From Eunapius fragilis (taxonomy: Eukaryota; Porifera; Demospongiae; Spongillida; Spongillidae), in assembly GCA_963681505.1 (NCBI GenBank), contig OY811980.1, positions 6,174,359 through 6,238,358 on the forward strand: a stretch of DNA of 64,000 bases. The letters run 5' to 3'. Made by a program: the position numbers and the translations under genes. A model generated the notes under the pieces. That model was given only the letters and a program-made list of their open reading frames with translations, made no database searches and was not told where the DNA came from. Shown here piece by piece: positions 14,501 through 27,710 of this stretch. Within the stretch, counting starts at the first letter, position 1, and each line of letters opens with the position of its first letter.

Positions 14501-17500
14501 GTCTGAGCTGCCCTTCCTACCAGTTGGAGACAATGCATGCTCACAGAGGCGACGTCCAAAGGATCTGTATGATCCTTCAAATGGTGAACTTATGGCACTC
14601 TTCCAAGGGGAGCAGGTGTTTCCATGTGCCCCTTTTAATGAAAAAAGCCATCTGCTTCTCCTCAGGGAGTGTGGACTGATGACTGAAACTAGTCCTCAAG
14701 CTCTGATGAACATCATTGCTTCAATCAGCCTCCCATTCTCTGGTGTTCCACAGCCAGTGGACCCTGTAAGGTATAGTAGGGCAAAAGCAGTCCTTGGTTA
14801 CCTTAGCAGCCATCCTATTCTAAATGGAGCACAGCTAGCACAAATGGCAAAGTCCAGCAGCTGGCTTCCTATTAATTGCAGCGCTCCAAATGGATACCCC
14901 TCATGCTTACAGTGGAAAGGAAGCATTTATAAGTCTCATTTCACCTCCCTTACTACTTCCTTCCTACCCAGCACAGAGACATGTGACCTTCCATTGGTTC
15001 TGGGGTCACAAGTGTTTGTCATCGATGGCCTTGTACCTCATAGCATCTCGAGTGCATTCAACACAGTGTCCCTGGGACCACTGGTGGTGGAACACTTCAA
15101 GGAGGTCATAGACCACCATGGAGAAATAGATGTTACATGTCTGGAGAAGATTGTCCACCTGACCTATCAGTACCTTAGTAAGCAACCAGCACCTAACCTC
15201 CTGCTTCAGGGCCTTCCAACGTGGGTGTACATAAAGGGCACATTTGTGAGTCCCCAAATGGTAGCAGTTGAAGCAAACGGTTCTTTCTCTCAGGACCTTA
15301 CTCCATATGTGCACATACTTCCTGAGAGCCTTGCCTCTTATCAGGACCTGTTCACACAGTGTGGAGTTGAAATGTCCCTAACCCACAGGCAGATATGTTC
15401 AGTTCTGGAGATGATGCACAGTGGTGGAGGAAGTGAGGTGAGTCCTGAGAGGGCATGGAACATTGTAGTGAGCATCCTGAACTGGCTGACCAGCAATGGA
15501 GAGCAGATGGCCCAGCTGGGTGATGGGGAGACATTATATGTTCCAATTGAATGTGACTCCAAGGGACCATCACTAGAAAACTTTACAAAGGTCACATACA
15601 GTGATAATGAGTTCTTGCGCAACACCTTATCTGCTGCAGGAGAAGGTGTGCCACATATCTTCTTGAACCACAGGGTAGCTTCCTTAGCCCACTGCTTGCA
15701 CCTCTCCCCTCTGAGTGATCACATGAGCATAACAGAAGATGCATTTGTTGAGGATGCAGGACAGCATGAGCCACTGACAGTGAGGCTGAAGAACATCCTC
15801 AAGGAGTACAAAGATGGACTCACCATCGTCAAGGAGATGCTCCAGAATGCAGATGATGCTGGGGCCACAGAGCTCAACATCTGCTATGATGCCCGTACCC
15901 ACGCTACTGAACGAAGGACCCTCTTCTTTCCTGACATGGAGGACAGTCATGGCCCAGCCTTAGTCATACATAACAACTCCACCTTCACTGATGATGATTT
16001 CAAAAACATCACAAAGCTAGCTGGTGCCACTAAGGAAGGGTCACCCCTCAAGATTGGCAAGTTTGGTGTTGGGTTCTGCTCTGTTTACCACATCACAGAT
16101 GTGCCTTCCTTCATCAGTCGAGACTACCTTCATATATTTGACCCAACACTGAGGTACTTAAAGGGAGCTGTAAAGGACTTTACCAAGCCTGGAAAGAAGC
16201 TAAACCTCTCCCATCCCATCCTTCGGTCATCCAAGCAGCTACAGCCATACCAAGGACTGTTTGGCTTCAGCTCACAGCAGTCCTACAGTGGGACAATGTT
16301 CAGACTTCCCTTCAGGTCCTCTCCTAGTGAGATCAGCAGTACCATGTATAGCAAACACACCATTGATGAAATGGTATCTGACCTGAAGAAGTGCAGCAGT
16401 GAGCTAGTCCTCTTTCTTCAACACATCACCAAGATCACGTTCAGTCTCATCGAGGCTGACAGCTCTGCACCACGTTATCTTGTGGAGATACAACGGACTT
16501 CACAGCAATGCAGAGGAAACAGCCTTGTGACAGTAACAACCAGGGAAAATGGAGGGTTGTCTTCATCTAAGGTATGGCTAGTTAGCTTCTCAGAGGAGGA
16601 TATAACTGGAAAGCGAGGAATAGGGTCAGTGGCCTGCTTACTAGAGGCACATGAGGGAAGGTATGAGGTCCAGAGGTGCATTGGAGAGACTTTCTGCTTT
16701 TTGCCCTTGTCCAAGAGCACAGGTCTGCCAGTACATGTCAGTGCCAACTTTGCTGTGATGACCAACCGCAGAGGCATCTGGGCAGAGGATAGCCACACAC
16801 CCCACAGCACTAAGGAATCACAGTGGAACTTGGCTCTGATGGAGACAGTGGTCCCAAAGGCCTACCATTGCTTGCTGGAGGCTCTGAAGGGATTGGTGCA
16901 GGAGGATAAGCTGACTGGCTATGTCTTCCATTCCCTGTGGCCTCTAGATAAGGACCTTGAACAGCACCATCCATGGACTGCCCTCATAGCTGCCCTGTAC
17001 AGAAAGATATCGTCAGGGCAGCTCATGTACTCCTGCAATACCTCACGCTGGCTGACTGTTGGAGACAGCAGGTTCATTGCTCCTTCCCTCTTTGCTATCT
17101 CATCTGCACGTGCAGACACTCCTCCTTGCATTGTGGAGGCTATCAAAGGGCTTGGCACTCCAGTAGTGGACCTTCCATTGGCATATCGTGCTTACCTAGA
17201 TCTTGGACAGTCCACCATCACAGAGCGGGTGTTTGTTACAATCTTCTTTCAAGGCATTGAACTCTTCAATAACATGCAAGAATGCAGGAATGAAGTCTTA
17301 GTAACCCTTTTGGAAGTCTTTGCAGTGGAGATTGGGAGGAAGACGCCACGTGAGAAGACATTGTTAAGTGGTCTTAAAGGAAACAAGTGTGTGCCATGCA
17401 GTCCATGTGGAGCTACTCTTAAGAAATGTAGTGAGCTGGTTGATCGGCAGTCTCTGTTTGCATCCATGTATGATGATAGTGATGGCAAGTTTCCATGCAT

Positions 17501-20500
17501 AGCAGCGTGCAGAAGTGATCTTGCAAGACAAGCAATGCTTAAGCTTGGTCTTCATCACAACTCAGTGCCTTGGGAATTTATTATTGAGAGGGCTCAAACC
17601 ATTGGTTCCCTTTTTAAGGTTGATTCCAACAAGGCACTGAAAAGGATTGAATACATACTTCAAAGCATTCACAAGAACATGACTCTTTGTTCTGGAGGGG
17701 TGGTTCCAGAAGTGGCTAAAACCCTTGCTTCTGTGCCATTCTTACCAGTGAAACAGAAACCCGATGGATATCCATTGCCTTGGTTCGGTGACGGATGTTC
17801 TCATTTCCAATGTGGAAGAGACCTAGTCACCGTCGGACCAGACACAAACATATCCTGTAATGTTGATTTGATTGCTGGCTCTAGTGTTGCCATCTTACAG
17901 CAGAGCACCAATGGAGGATTTGTGCCTGCTGATGTTTGTAACCTTCTCCAAATTAAGACCGCTCCTTCGTGTGCCAATGTTATTGCACATTTCAAACAGC
18001 TGATCACGGCTGTGCTTCAATTAGAACCAAACACTATACCTTTAGTGAATCAAATCTGTGATGCCATATATAGTTATTTTGAAAGTTCTTTGATATCCAA
18101 TGTCCAAGCAGAAATATCTGAGATTAGTGAATTAGTGACACTATGTTCTATCTGGACTGGAAGGGAGTTTATACACCCAAATATGGTAGCCAAGAACTGG
18201 GCCTGGGATGGACCATACTTGTTCAAAATCCCAACCATACTAAACTACAGACAGAAACTTGTAGAATTTCTTCATATCCAATCATCTTTTACAATCAATG
18301 ATGCTTTAAGAGCTCTAGTCAAGATGGGCGATGACTTCGGAAGTGAACCTGTCAATGTAGAGTGTCAACAGATAATAACACACATTGTTCCTCTTCTTCT
18401 TGAGGGGGAGATTGGCAACTTGAGCCAACCAGTGATGCTACCAGACCAGGCCTACATCATGTGTGATGCCAGTCAGTTGGCCTTCAATGACACACCTTGG
18501 TGTGAACCTGATGAGGGTACAAGGTTTGTCCATGATAACATTCCAAGACCATTAGCCTTGAAGCTGGGAGTAAAAAACGTTCGAAGTGTGGTTGTTGAGC
18601 AGTATGCGTCACTGTTTGAATACAAGATGGATGAAGAGGTGGCCTTTGGTCAGAGTGAGCCTCTCACCAGGAGGATCCAGAACATCCTGCAGGACTACCC
18701 TAATGATGAGACAGTTCTCAAGGAGCTCCTACAGAATGCTGATGATGCCAAAGCTAACAAGATGTACATCATTCTGGACAAAAGAACTCATGGCAACAAG
18801 GTGTTTAATGACAGTTGGAAGGAGCTCCAGGGACCTGCACTGCTTGTCTGGAATAGTTCTGTTTTTAGTCCAAAGGACCTTGAAGGGATACAGAAGTTAG
18901 GATTTGGAGGCAAAAGATCTGATGCTGAGACCACAGGACAGTATGGGATTGGGTTTAATGCTGTGTACCATCTAACAGACTGTCCCAGTTTTGTATCTAA
19001 TGGAGACACAATGTGCATATTTGACCCCCACTGTAAGTATGCTCCAGGAGCCAATATGGTAAAGCCTGGGAGGCGATTTGATGGGTTGAAAGTTGGGTTC
19101 TGGGAGAAGTTTCCTGACCTGAAATCCTCCTACCTTCAAGATGGTCTTCAGGAATCTCCTCAGGACCTTCAAGATGAACTGAAGGGTGGATCTCTCTTCA
19201 GGCTTCCCCTGAGGCACACTCAGGACATGGTTAGAACCTCTAAGATAGTCCCAGACGAGCCTGATGGATCCAGGCCCTTACCACTGGATGCTTACAACAT
19301 GCAGAAGTTTCTTGACGAATGGACCCCCTGCATGAAGCAATCCATGTTCTTCCTCAACAATATCACAGAGATCAAATTCCTTGTCATTGAAGCAGACAGC
19401 CATCAACTGACTGTCACCCACCACTTCAGCACACGTTTGGATCAAGATGATAGGAGCCGACTTGCTAAGGTCAAAGAAGCTGTGCACAATTTCACCTCTT
19501 CATCTGGTAGTAAACCTAAAACCGTCATCTACCCCCTGTATCTCTGTGATACACAATTGCAGGGAGATAATACAAACAAACAGAGAAAAGAGAAAAAGGT
19601 TGAGGAGAAATGGTTGATACAGCAAGGGATTGGGGACATTGACAAGAAGAATCAAACATGGAGCTTCATCAAACAGATGAAGCCAAGGCATGGCATTGCT
19701 GCACCCCTTGAGGCAGCAGAGACCTTTATAGGTCAGGTGTACTGCTTCCTTCCTCTTCCAAAATCAATATTGTCTAATCTTCCTGTGCATATTAATGGCC
19801 ACTTTGCTCTAAATACTGCACGGAGAGACCTATGGAAGTCCACTGATCCAATGAGGCCAGGCTCTGATGATCCAAGGCATACTTGGAACACGAACATCAT
19901 GTCTGCTATCGCTTCCTCTTACAACAAGTTTCTATTGAAAGGACAACATTATGTCATCAAACAGGAAAGATACTCAACATATGACCAGGCCTGTGCTGAC
20001 TTAGCTCGTTATTACAAATTATTTCCTGCCATCAAAGACATTTGGCAGGATTTGGCAAAAGATGTTTACAAAACGCTGATTAAACACAATTCAGAGGTTT
20101 TAGCTGTCCCAGGCCAAGAAAGGCTATACCAATATCTCCCTGGTGCTGATGATGACAACATGACAGAAGGAACAGCTCCAATGCTGTGTGTTAAGTGGCA
20201 TGCCTTGCACTCTGCCACCCTTCAAGGACAAGCACACTTCTTTAAGGTAGCTACCAACACCCTATACCACCATTCCAAGCATAAAAAGAGTGCTGCCAGG
20301 CCAGTAGCCAGCTATGAGCAAGCTCTTGAGCAAACTGCAGCTAGCACTGCCATCAGGCTTGCCAATGGCCATTCAGGTACTCACATTTCCAATCAGCCCC
20401 CAAGGACTGGGCACCTGTGTCTAGAAGGCCCTGCCCAATCAGGTGTGCCCTCAATAGCGAATGATAATGATGACAACATTAGGCATATCCTAGAGATGAC

Positions 20501-23500
20501 TGGGATGGTGATCACATGTGCACCTCTCCGCATCAGAGCTCACCTGATGACCTGTGGCCTCACTCTGCCCATCACTACACCACAAGCTGTGCTCAGCTAT
20601 TACCGTCTGTACCATGACCAGGTGTTGCTACGCAATAAGAAGTTCCCTTGTGATGTTAAAGACACAAAGTTTACCACTGTTGCCAATTTCAAGGGTTTTT
20701 TGAAATATATTCTTCATGAGGAAAAACATAGTGCTGCATTTGTTGATGAGTCATCTACTAATGGAGATGAGACAACTGATAATGATGGAAATGAGGCAAC
20801 TGCTAGTGAAGGAGACCAGACAACTGCTAGAGGAGACCAGACAACTGCTAGAAGGGATCAGACAACTGCTAGAAGGGATCAGACAACTGCTAGAGGGGAC
20901 CAGACAACAGCTAGAGGGGACCAGACAACTGCTAGTGAAGGAGACCAGACAACTGCTAATGAAAGAGACAAGTTAAGTGGTTGTGAAAAGGAAATGTCAA
21001 CTGTTGGTGAAGGAGGTGATTCAAAGCTACCACCATTTCCTGAGGGAATACCCCTTCTTCTGACAGCAGATAAAAAAATCAGGAGATTTGACAAAATGGC
21101 TCTTGTTTTGAATTCAAACTTCTCTCGCCTTTTTCCTGATAGTCTTGATAGATTCCTTCACCCAGACCTTGTCCCTCTGAATATGGTGTCCCACTACTTT
21201 CTTACTGCTGCAAGTGGTACAACTGACACAATTGATGCTTATTACAAACAGAACTTGCACGCCATGATGTGTCAGATATTACCAGATGAACTGTTGGATG
21301 TGCAGGCCGAAGATAGCCTACTGAAGGAAGATATTTTAAAATCTCTGTGGAAATGCTATACAATGGATGCTGTGTTCATGTCATGCCTAGATATCATCGT
21401 CCAGACTTGGGCCGTGCTTCCTTCTTCATCAAATGGACTGTTCTCCGTCAGGTCTCCAGTATTACCAATAGTTGAGCCTTCAAAACAATCACCACAATAT
21501 GAAAGCATTAGAGATATTGTTGACATCCTTCACTCACTTGGGATGCCATTTCTCAAGCAGTGGGTACCTCCCAAGGCTCATATGTATTGCCCTCAAATTG
21601 AACAGCACAGTAAGGTGCTCCTCAATCTTGTCAACCTCCACAAAAGGTCACCAATCAATGCTTCCAGTGCTGATGTCAAAATTATAGTAAAATATTTTCA
21701 AAATATTAAATTTCAGGAAGAGCCAGAATGTGCTGGCCTTGTAAGGCAGCTGCCACTTTTCCAAGATATTTTTGGTAATTTGACTGATCTCAGTGCCAAA
21801 GCTGCATATGTTATTCCTAATAATGTTGAACTGTGTTTGGAAGGTGTGGAGGAGTGCTTAAAGAAGAGTGGGGCAGTATTGCTTGATCCAGCTGGGGAGT
21901 GGAAGGTGCTCAGCCCAGCCAATATAAATGTCACTGAAATAGAAAATGAAGAGTTATACACCAAGTGTATATTCAACAACTTTGGCTCTCTTAATGAAGA
22001 CCAGCGCTACAAACACCTAAAGCACATCAGAGACCATGTTTATAATAAAAGCTGTGCAGTAGTTAAGACCTTTGCTCCTGATCATGATTGTTACCAGAAG
22101 GCCCAGAGTTTCGTGAACTCCTTGAAGACACTTAGGTGCTTAGGTCCAGATAATTCCCTCAAACCTGTTAGTGACTTCTGTGACAACAGACATAAGATTT
22201 TTCACATTTGCAAAAAAAAGTACAACTTTCTTCTGGGCATATTTAATAGCTCAAAGGATGAGGAATTGAAGTGGCTTGAGTTTTTTCTTGAACTTGGACT
22301 GAAAAGAAGCATATCAGAACCAGACTTTGTGCAGTTAGTTCAGGCAATCACCAGTGGTCAATGTGACATCCCAATTGAGGAAGCTTCCTCTATACTTGTG
22401 AATAGTCTACTTGACCCTGATGCACACTTCAGTAATGGATTTCTGCACAACGTCTCTGGCATGCCATTTGTGCCTGTGAAGAAGCTAGAGCATCTCACCT
22501 GGATTGCTCCAGCATGTGCAGCACCTCACCGTCTTCAGAAGGGCCAGGAGACCATTGACATGGCAGCTTTGAGGGGATCATACAGTGGTATTGCAGAAGG
22601 ACTTGAAGGACTTGTCTGGACCATACGGCCAGTCATTTCACTGTCGCATTGTTCAGCACATATTTTGAAGAAAGTAGGGTTAATGCTGAGGTTAGAGAAC
22701 CTAGGTGTCATCGTGAAACCCAACTTTGAAGATGTGGTGAAAAATATTGTTCAGGTTTCCAATGGTCCTTTGTCAAACAGAGCTCTTTTTGACCAGGTGT
22801 CTCATGGGGCTGTTATTTCCAAGAATGGTACTGATCTGGTTACTGTGATATCATCAATATTTGAATTCTTAAAGTCTGTCAATGATGATGAACACCCTAG
22901 ACTACTTAAGGTCCTTCACACATTGCCCTGCATTCCTGTCCATGCTCAGGTGCCCAATTCATGGGTACTGGTAGAGCCATCGCAAGTGGTTGCCCGTGAT
23001 GAGGCTAGTGAGTACTACCCATTCCTACATTGCCTTCCACACAGCCTGCATGTGCACTTTGACACAATTCTTCAAAAGATTGGTGTTAATAAGTCCATTG
23101 AACCAGTACATATGAGGATTGTCTTAGAAATGGCACACAAGCAATCAGACCAGCTGCACTTGGACATTAACACACTAAGAACTGTGCACAAATCACTGAA
23201 GACCTTGTACACTCTGTTAAAGAAGTTGAAAGGCAATAATGTTCCTAATTTGTCTCCTCTCTACCTCCCAGACCAGAGTGGTAAGCTGTGTCCATCCACA
23301 TCTCTGGTCTACTGTGACAATGTGCAGTACTCACACAAGGTTCTGGAGTTCTCCAGGGCAGGGCTGTCCATGTTCCTCCTGCCACCTCAGCTGGGTGTCC
23401 ATGAGGAGGAATACTGCAGTCTCCTTCCAGAGGCAGTGAGGCCACAGTGCATATCAAGATGCATCACTAAGGTAAGACACATGGAGCTCCTCCCGGTGGC

Positions 23501-25178
23501 CACACCCCTTGTTGACCAGCTCCAGCAGACTCTAAAAATGCCCGAGGTGATCAAAGCCATTGTAAAGATCATTGAGCACCTAACAGGAGGTGGTGACATC
23601 ATCATGGGGATCCATTGTGATCTTACACGTATCTTATCCAGCATTCAAGTGTCCTGTGTTCATGATCTGAGCCATTTCATCTCTATAACCCACCCGGCTT
23701 GCAGCATTGGAATGGTCAAATTAAAATACGAGTTAGCAGATGAGTCAGGTAAATGCCATCTGTACATTGATTCGTCCAGGCAGTCTCCAGTATCCTGCAA
23801 ATTGGTTTGTGATGCAATGAGTGACCTGGTTGTGAAACGTCTAGAGTCATTCTCAAGGCACCAAACCTACGAAGTCTTGCTCCGACTGAAGGAGTACATC
23901 TCCACACTGCTCATGGTCCAGAGATTGGAGGACATTCAAGAGGTTCTCCAAACACTCAACCTCAGGCTGGACACAAGGGAGCTCTCCTATCATGACCTGG
24001 AACCAAAGCTGGGTGACCCGATCCCTCCCACATGGCACCACAGGCTTGATCAAGCACTTGGTAACATCTTCAGGCCTCAGGAATGGGTTGGATATGAAAC
24101 AGAAGATGAAACTATTGTATTTGCTCAGGTAGTCCATCGGGTTGAATCAAGTGATGACACATCTGGTAAACTGATTATCAAATACAGAGTCTACATTACT
24201 GATGATGATATCATAGGAGTCATAGTGAGTTCACTTTCACTATACAAGTTCCTTCGAGGGTCTAGCCGCCCTGATGTAAGTTCGAATGCCATAGGGCAAG
24301 TTCTCGTGGCATTGGTTCAACCCAACGTTCCAAGGGTTGATGTGACAGCACACGAAGCTATGCTACAGCTCAACAGGGAGCTGAAGGAGATCTGGAAGCT
24401 TTCTGAGAATGAGAGGAAAAGAGCTTTCAAGCGCTATTACCTTGAGTGGCACCCTGATAAAAATCCTACCAGAGTGCAACTGGCCGAGGAAGTATACAAA
24501 TATCTACGGCAACAGATCAGTAGACTGGAAAAGGGATTACCCCTACAAGACCCACCCACACAACCTGCAGAGCAACCTGTGCAATGCAATGATCCCAGAG
24601 AATCACCGTCCCCAAAATGGCAGCTATATTTCACAGAATGGGACAAAACGGCTCACAGCCATCAACAGTCTCAGAGAAGTGAAGAGCAGAACAGTTCAAA
24701 GCCAGGGGCCAGTTCCTCTGCCCACCATTCCCCACCAGAGTGGCAACCCAAAGCTGACCCCACTCAAGGAAAACTCTGGATCAGCCAAGCAGATTCAGAC
24801 TGGGAGGCTGTGTGTGTACTCCTTGGTCAGGCCTCGACCAACCCGGCCATCCCCTGTCACGTGTGCTTCCATGCTTACGAGGTGGTTAGCAAGGTGGTGA
24901 GGGGAGGGTTAATGACCGTGTGTGGACTGAGGGAGAGGGGGGCTACCCAGGAGAACCTGGTCCACCAAGCCATGGCGCTGGAGGCAGAGGTACCCCAACT
25001 TAAAGGCTGCCTTGTGCATAACGTGGAAGTGTTGGTGAGGTACGAGACATGTACGCGGTTCCCTCAGCGTGGACAACCAGCCCCTGTACGTATGTTCAAC
25101 ATTGAACATGCCAAAGCTGCAGAGAGGCATGCGTTTGCTGTACTCAGAGCTGTGAAGGATGCCATACTGATGAGGTGA
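5590..25178 (+). CDS. SACS: Sacsin-like giant co-chaperone, three exons, complete
   Basis: Exons are 5590-5688, 5749-6007 and 12031-25178; all junctions are GT-AG and keep frame, giving 13,506 nt or 4501 aa (human sacsin is about 4579 aa). Seen in order: three SIRPT/HSP90-like ATPase regions, at about residues 20-330 (QNADDAG at 37-43, KFGIGFNSVYHIT at the exon 2 end), 1370-1700 (QNADDAG near 1390) and 2325-2700 (QNADDAK near 2353, with Lys where the others have Gly); a J domain near 4230-4290 with the HPD tripeptide in YLEWHPDKNP (near 4259); and a C-terminal HEPN-like domain from about 4365 to the end. Known for the family: sacsin acts as a molecular chaperone linked to Hsp70 and the proteasome, and to mitochondrial and intermediate-filament organisation. 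The N-terminal ubiquitin-like domain of vertebrate sacsin is missing; translation starts just before the first ATPase. A 13.1-kb terminal exon and a variable Asp-Gln-Thr-Thr-Ala repeat near 3045 are notable. Early animals may carry several sacsin paralogues, so strict orthology is unproven. Confidence 0.93.
8867..9163. repeat. Terminal palindrome of the shorter element copy
   Basis: Arms of about 140 bp, beginning ACAAGTAAATAAAAACATTC, are near-perfect inverted repeats around a loop of about 40 bp. Both arms contain the segment AATTTTACTGGAAAATTG, which is missing from both arms of the other copy (43103-43374). Confidence 0.9.
9202..9558 (-). CDS. Pro-rich open frame inside the mobile element
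   Basis: A 118-codon frame starts with MAAEDLGGFF, passes an acidic patch and a long Pro-rich run, and ends with an Arg-rich stretch (PRRRRGAGED). The matching place in the other copy (42661-42966) is also Pro-rich and Arg-rich but differs at the start, so coding is uncertain. No family recognised. Confidence 0.3.
   Translation of the reverse strand: MAAEDLGGFFTNEGEEEGEDDYIHPPTPLPFTLPPPEATLPPPPPVLPHPPPPVLPPPPPPVRPSWLAWLLPPWPAWPEQAWQGGWGGGCPRRRRGAGEDTSSYIQLILIKVIKILDY
10112..10660 (-). pseudogene. Decayed Lys/Arg/Glu-rich repeat-protein gene of the mobile element
   Basis: The frame from 10660 begins MPSCTSNQKKRSKQRAEYL, almost identical to the intact start at 40882, then has two to three units of the ADPEKKKASVRDSY type before frameshifts (it ends at 10397). 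A second frame (10351-10112) resumes with RRYEEDLKGNRAA and a tail corresponding to the end of the intact ORF in another frame. The 15-residue repeat arrays are much shorter than in the other copy (four and six units there). Broken here. Confidence 0.75.
20797..20967 (+). repeat. In-frame 21-bp minisatellite inside the sacsin-like coding exon
   Basis: Seven to eight units of about 21 bp (GACCAGACAACTGCTAGAGG and variants) encode a repeated heptad of the type GDQTTAR/GDQTTAS at about residues 3045-3100, between the third ATPase region and the C-terminal domains. Units stay in phase, so copy-number change would alter linker length without breaking the frame. Confidence 0.88.
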
Positions 25179-25312
25179 AGAAGTATAGCAAGTAGTATTG
25201 CATGCAGAGAATTGTTTGTATTGTAGGATAAATCTTTAAAGACTCCCTTGAACACTGTATGTGTTATCTAGTTTAGATTCTAGGTAGGAGATTAATTTTT
25301 GTTTTCAATTGA

Positions 25313-25318
25313 AATAAA
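25313..25318 (+). promoter_or_regulatory. Poly(A) signal of the sacsin-like gene
   Basis: AATAAA lies 135 bp after the stop codon at 25178, within TTGAAATAAAGTTT. Confidence 0.7.
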
Positions 25319-25496
25319 GTTTGGCTGCTTGTGAACTGCATGGCTCATGGGGCAGAAAGGATGTCCAGATGCTAGTTATCTGCATTTTATCGTATGGTAA
25401 TTCTCCCTTATTGCTTTTATAAATAAGACATGTGGGTACATATCAGGTTGCAGGAGGCAAAGTGACAGGATAGCAATATGAAAGTGTCCTTGCATT

Positions 25497-25675
25497 TGAT
25501 GCCTGGTTACCTTTTCCCTGTCATTTGATGCCTGGTTACCATTCCCCTGTCATTTGATGCCTGGTTACCATCCCTCGTCATTTGATGCCTGGTTACCATT
25601 CTCCTGTCATTTGATGCCTGGTTACCATTCCTCGTCATTTGATGCCTGGTTACCATTCTCCTGTCATATGTGTAG
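25497..25675. repeat. Minisatellite, six units of about 30 bp
   Basis: Units read GTCATTTGATGCCTGGTTAC followed by CATTCCCCT or CATTCCTC variants. The units are directly adjacent without spacers. It lies just past the 3' end of the sacsin-like gene. Confidence 0.93.
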
Positions 25676-26819
25676 GTAATTTCATATTTCTATCTCTACA
25701 CCCTGTTTCTTATACATTTTACATCTGATTCATTCAACGTTCTCAAATCAAAGGAGAGTCATTGTGTGCTTGTGATGTACCGGTCGATTAGACCACACTA
25801 AGTATAAGGTTCCAGAGCTTGCAGCTAAATATTTCATAAGTGAAACTACGGCAGTAGTTTTATATATATGTTGGGTTGATATGTGTGTAATTTTAAAAAG
25901 TGAGGATCAACTGAGGATCAGATCACCCTCACCTCACCACTTATACAGCTGACAGTGGATCAAATTACTTGGGCTCCACATACACAAAAATAAATGGGGC
26001 TGAGCGGGCCTCAAAGAATCGGCCCGCTCCGATGTAACATTGTGTGTCGTAGATAAAGACGTTAGGCCCGCGGGGCGTACATTAAGTCCCAAAGCTCTGA
26101 GGCGATTGATTATTCTCATTAGTTGCGATCAAGGTTGCAAAATACCACTTGAAGCACCAGCTTATGCATGCATCCCGCGTGCGTGGCTACATACTAGTGG
26201 AAACAGCTGATCCGAAATTTCGTGAGGGAAAAGAAAGAACAGTGAGTTGAAAGTAATGCTCATTGAAAAAAAAAACTTTAAGAGCCGAGAGCAGAGGAAG
26301 GCTGTTATGAAACTAGGCTAATTCATGGATAACCTTTTTAAATACAACAAACCTTATATCAACTTCAGCTTCTTCTTGGGATTGCCTCTCAGACAGTGAA
26401 AGAGGCAATCCCAAGCGGGACATTTTGGGGAGTTGAGCTTGAGTAGTCTTGAAAGTATTCGCTTGAAACTCCGCAGAATATGGTCCAGAACTTTCCACTG
26501 GGGCATAATTTTTATTCCAGAGAACATTGTCCCCCGCGTATTGAAATACTAATGCACCTATCATTGTTACGTGGACCCCTCCCCCTGGGGCGAAGTCGGG
26601 ATTTAATAGGTGGGGATTTGACGCGTGAGTATCATTACTGGCCACACATTTGGGCACGCATTTGACCTAAATTTTATCAGGGCAGTTTGCTTTAATAAAG
26701 TCAAATCCCTCCCAATGCCCCGGGGGGGGGGGTAGGGGGGGGGGTGGGGGGGGGGGGGGGGGGGGGGTCTCACGTAACAATGATAGGCGCATAATTTAGT
26801 ACGGCAGTTATATAACCGA
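25676..26819. other. Intergenic DNA, no gene seen
   Basis: Contains a perfect hairpin near 26379-26413 (GGGATTGCCTCT pairing with AGAGGCAATCCC, 11-base loop) and G-rich runs at 26722-26767. The short open frames are not supported by homology or splice structure. Confidence 0.5.
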
Positions 26820-27545
26820 GTCGAATCGAGGTGGGGCAAAGAAATCTGTATGGACCCCAATACTGTAGAGCTTGAAGAGAGGATTACGAATATCTGACTT
26901 AATTTAAAAGATACGAGGGATTTAAAAACGAGGGCGTATGGTACCACCCTACACCAATCCCACAGCTGCGAATGGATTACATCAATTCCGATGGATTGAG
27001 GGTCTGGGTACGAGACTAACCCTACACCCCTTACATTTCGTATCTTTTTTGTTTCATTTCAGATTCACGTGGGAGTCACACCGATCGATTCCTCGCAGTG
27101 AAAGTAACTCATTAGCACCCAAGTACAATCTGTAGACCCTCGCTAAAACCTAGAGCGATGTAGCATTTTAACCCGGCCGTTCCAGAGATACGTGTGGTGG
27201 TAATAGGTTTAATTACCGGGTTAAAACATGCTCAAGCTTTTAGCGAGGGTTTACAAGTTGTACTTGGGTCCTAACTAGCTACTTTCACTGCGAGGAATCG
27301 ATCGGTGTAAATCCCATGTGAATCTGAAGCAAAACAAAAAAAGATAATAAAATGTAAGGGGCGTAGGGTGGTACCCCCTACGCCCTCTTTTAAAAATCCC
27401 CCGTATCTTTTTTTTTCTTAAGTCAGATTTTTATTTTAAAAGCAGGTTCGTAATTCTCTCTTCAAGCTCTACAGAATTGGACGATGGGGTCCATACAGAT
27501 TTCTTTGCCCCCCCCCCCCCCCCCCCCCCCCTTCGAGTCGAATTA
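26820..27545. repeat. Large imperfect palindrome (foldback element), about 726 bp
   Basis: The left arm (about 26820-27170) and right arm (about 27220-27545) are inverted copies. Matched phrases are TCGATTCCTCGCAGTGAAAG with CTTTCACTGCGAGGAATCGA, GGGCGTATGGTACCACCCTA with TAGGGTGGTACCCCCTACGC, and GCAAAGAAATCTGTATGGAC with GTCCATACAGATTTCTTTGC. The centre is bounded by TTTTAACCCGG and CCGGGTTAAAA. The left arm carries about 70 bp absent from the right arm, and the right arm carries a run of 24 C at 27508-27531. Confidence 0.88.
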
Positions 27546-27710
27546 CCATTCGTGGGTATGCCAGTCAGCAATGGTGTGAAACAATGGTGTGAAAGGGGTG
27601 GGGGGGGGGGGGGGGGGAGGGGTAGCTGTTCCCGGGCGCCGACCTAAGGGGAGCCCAGATGTTTTGGTATAAATAGCATTGCGATGCGTACTGGACAGAA
27701 AGGCTTAGAT

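Noticed and set aside
18586..18900. Plus-strand frame inside the sacsin-like exon
   Set aside because: It is a shifted-frame shadow of the third ATPase region; the main frame is continuous and conserved.
25497..25675. Regular direct repeats resembling a CRISPR array
   Set aside because: Units are contiguous with no unique spacers and the genome is eukaryotic; it is a minisatellite.
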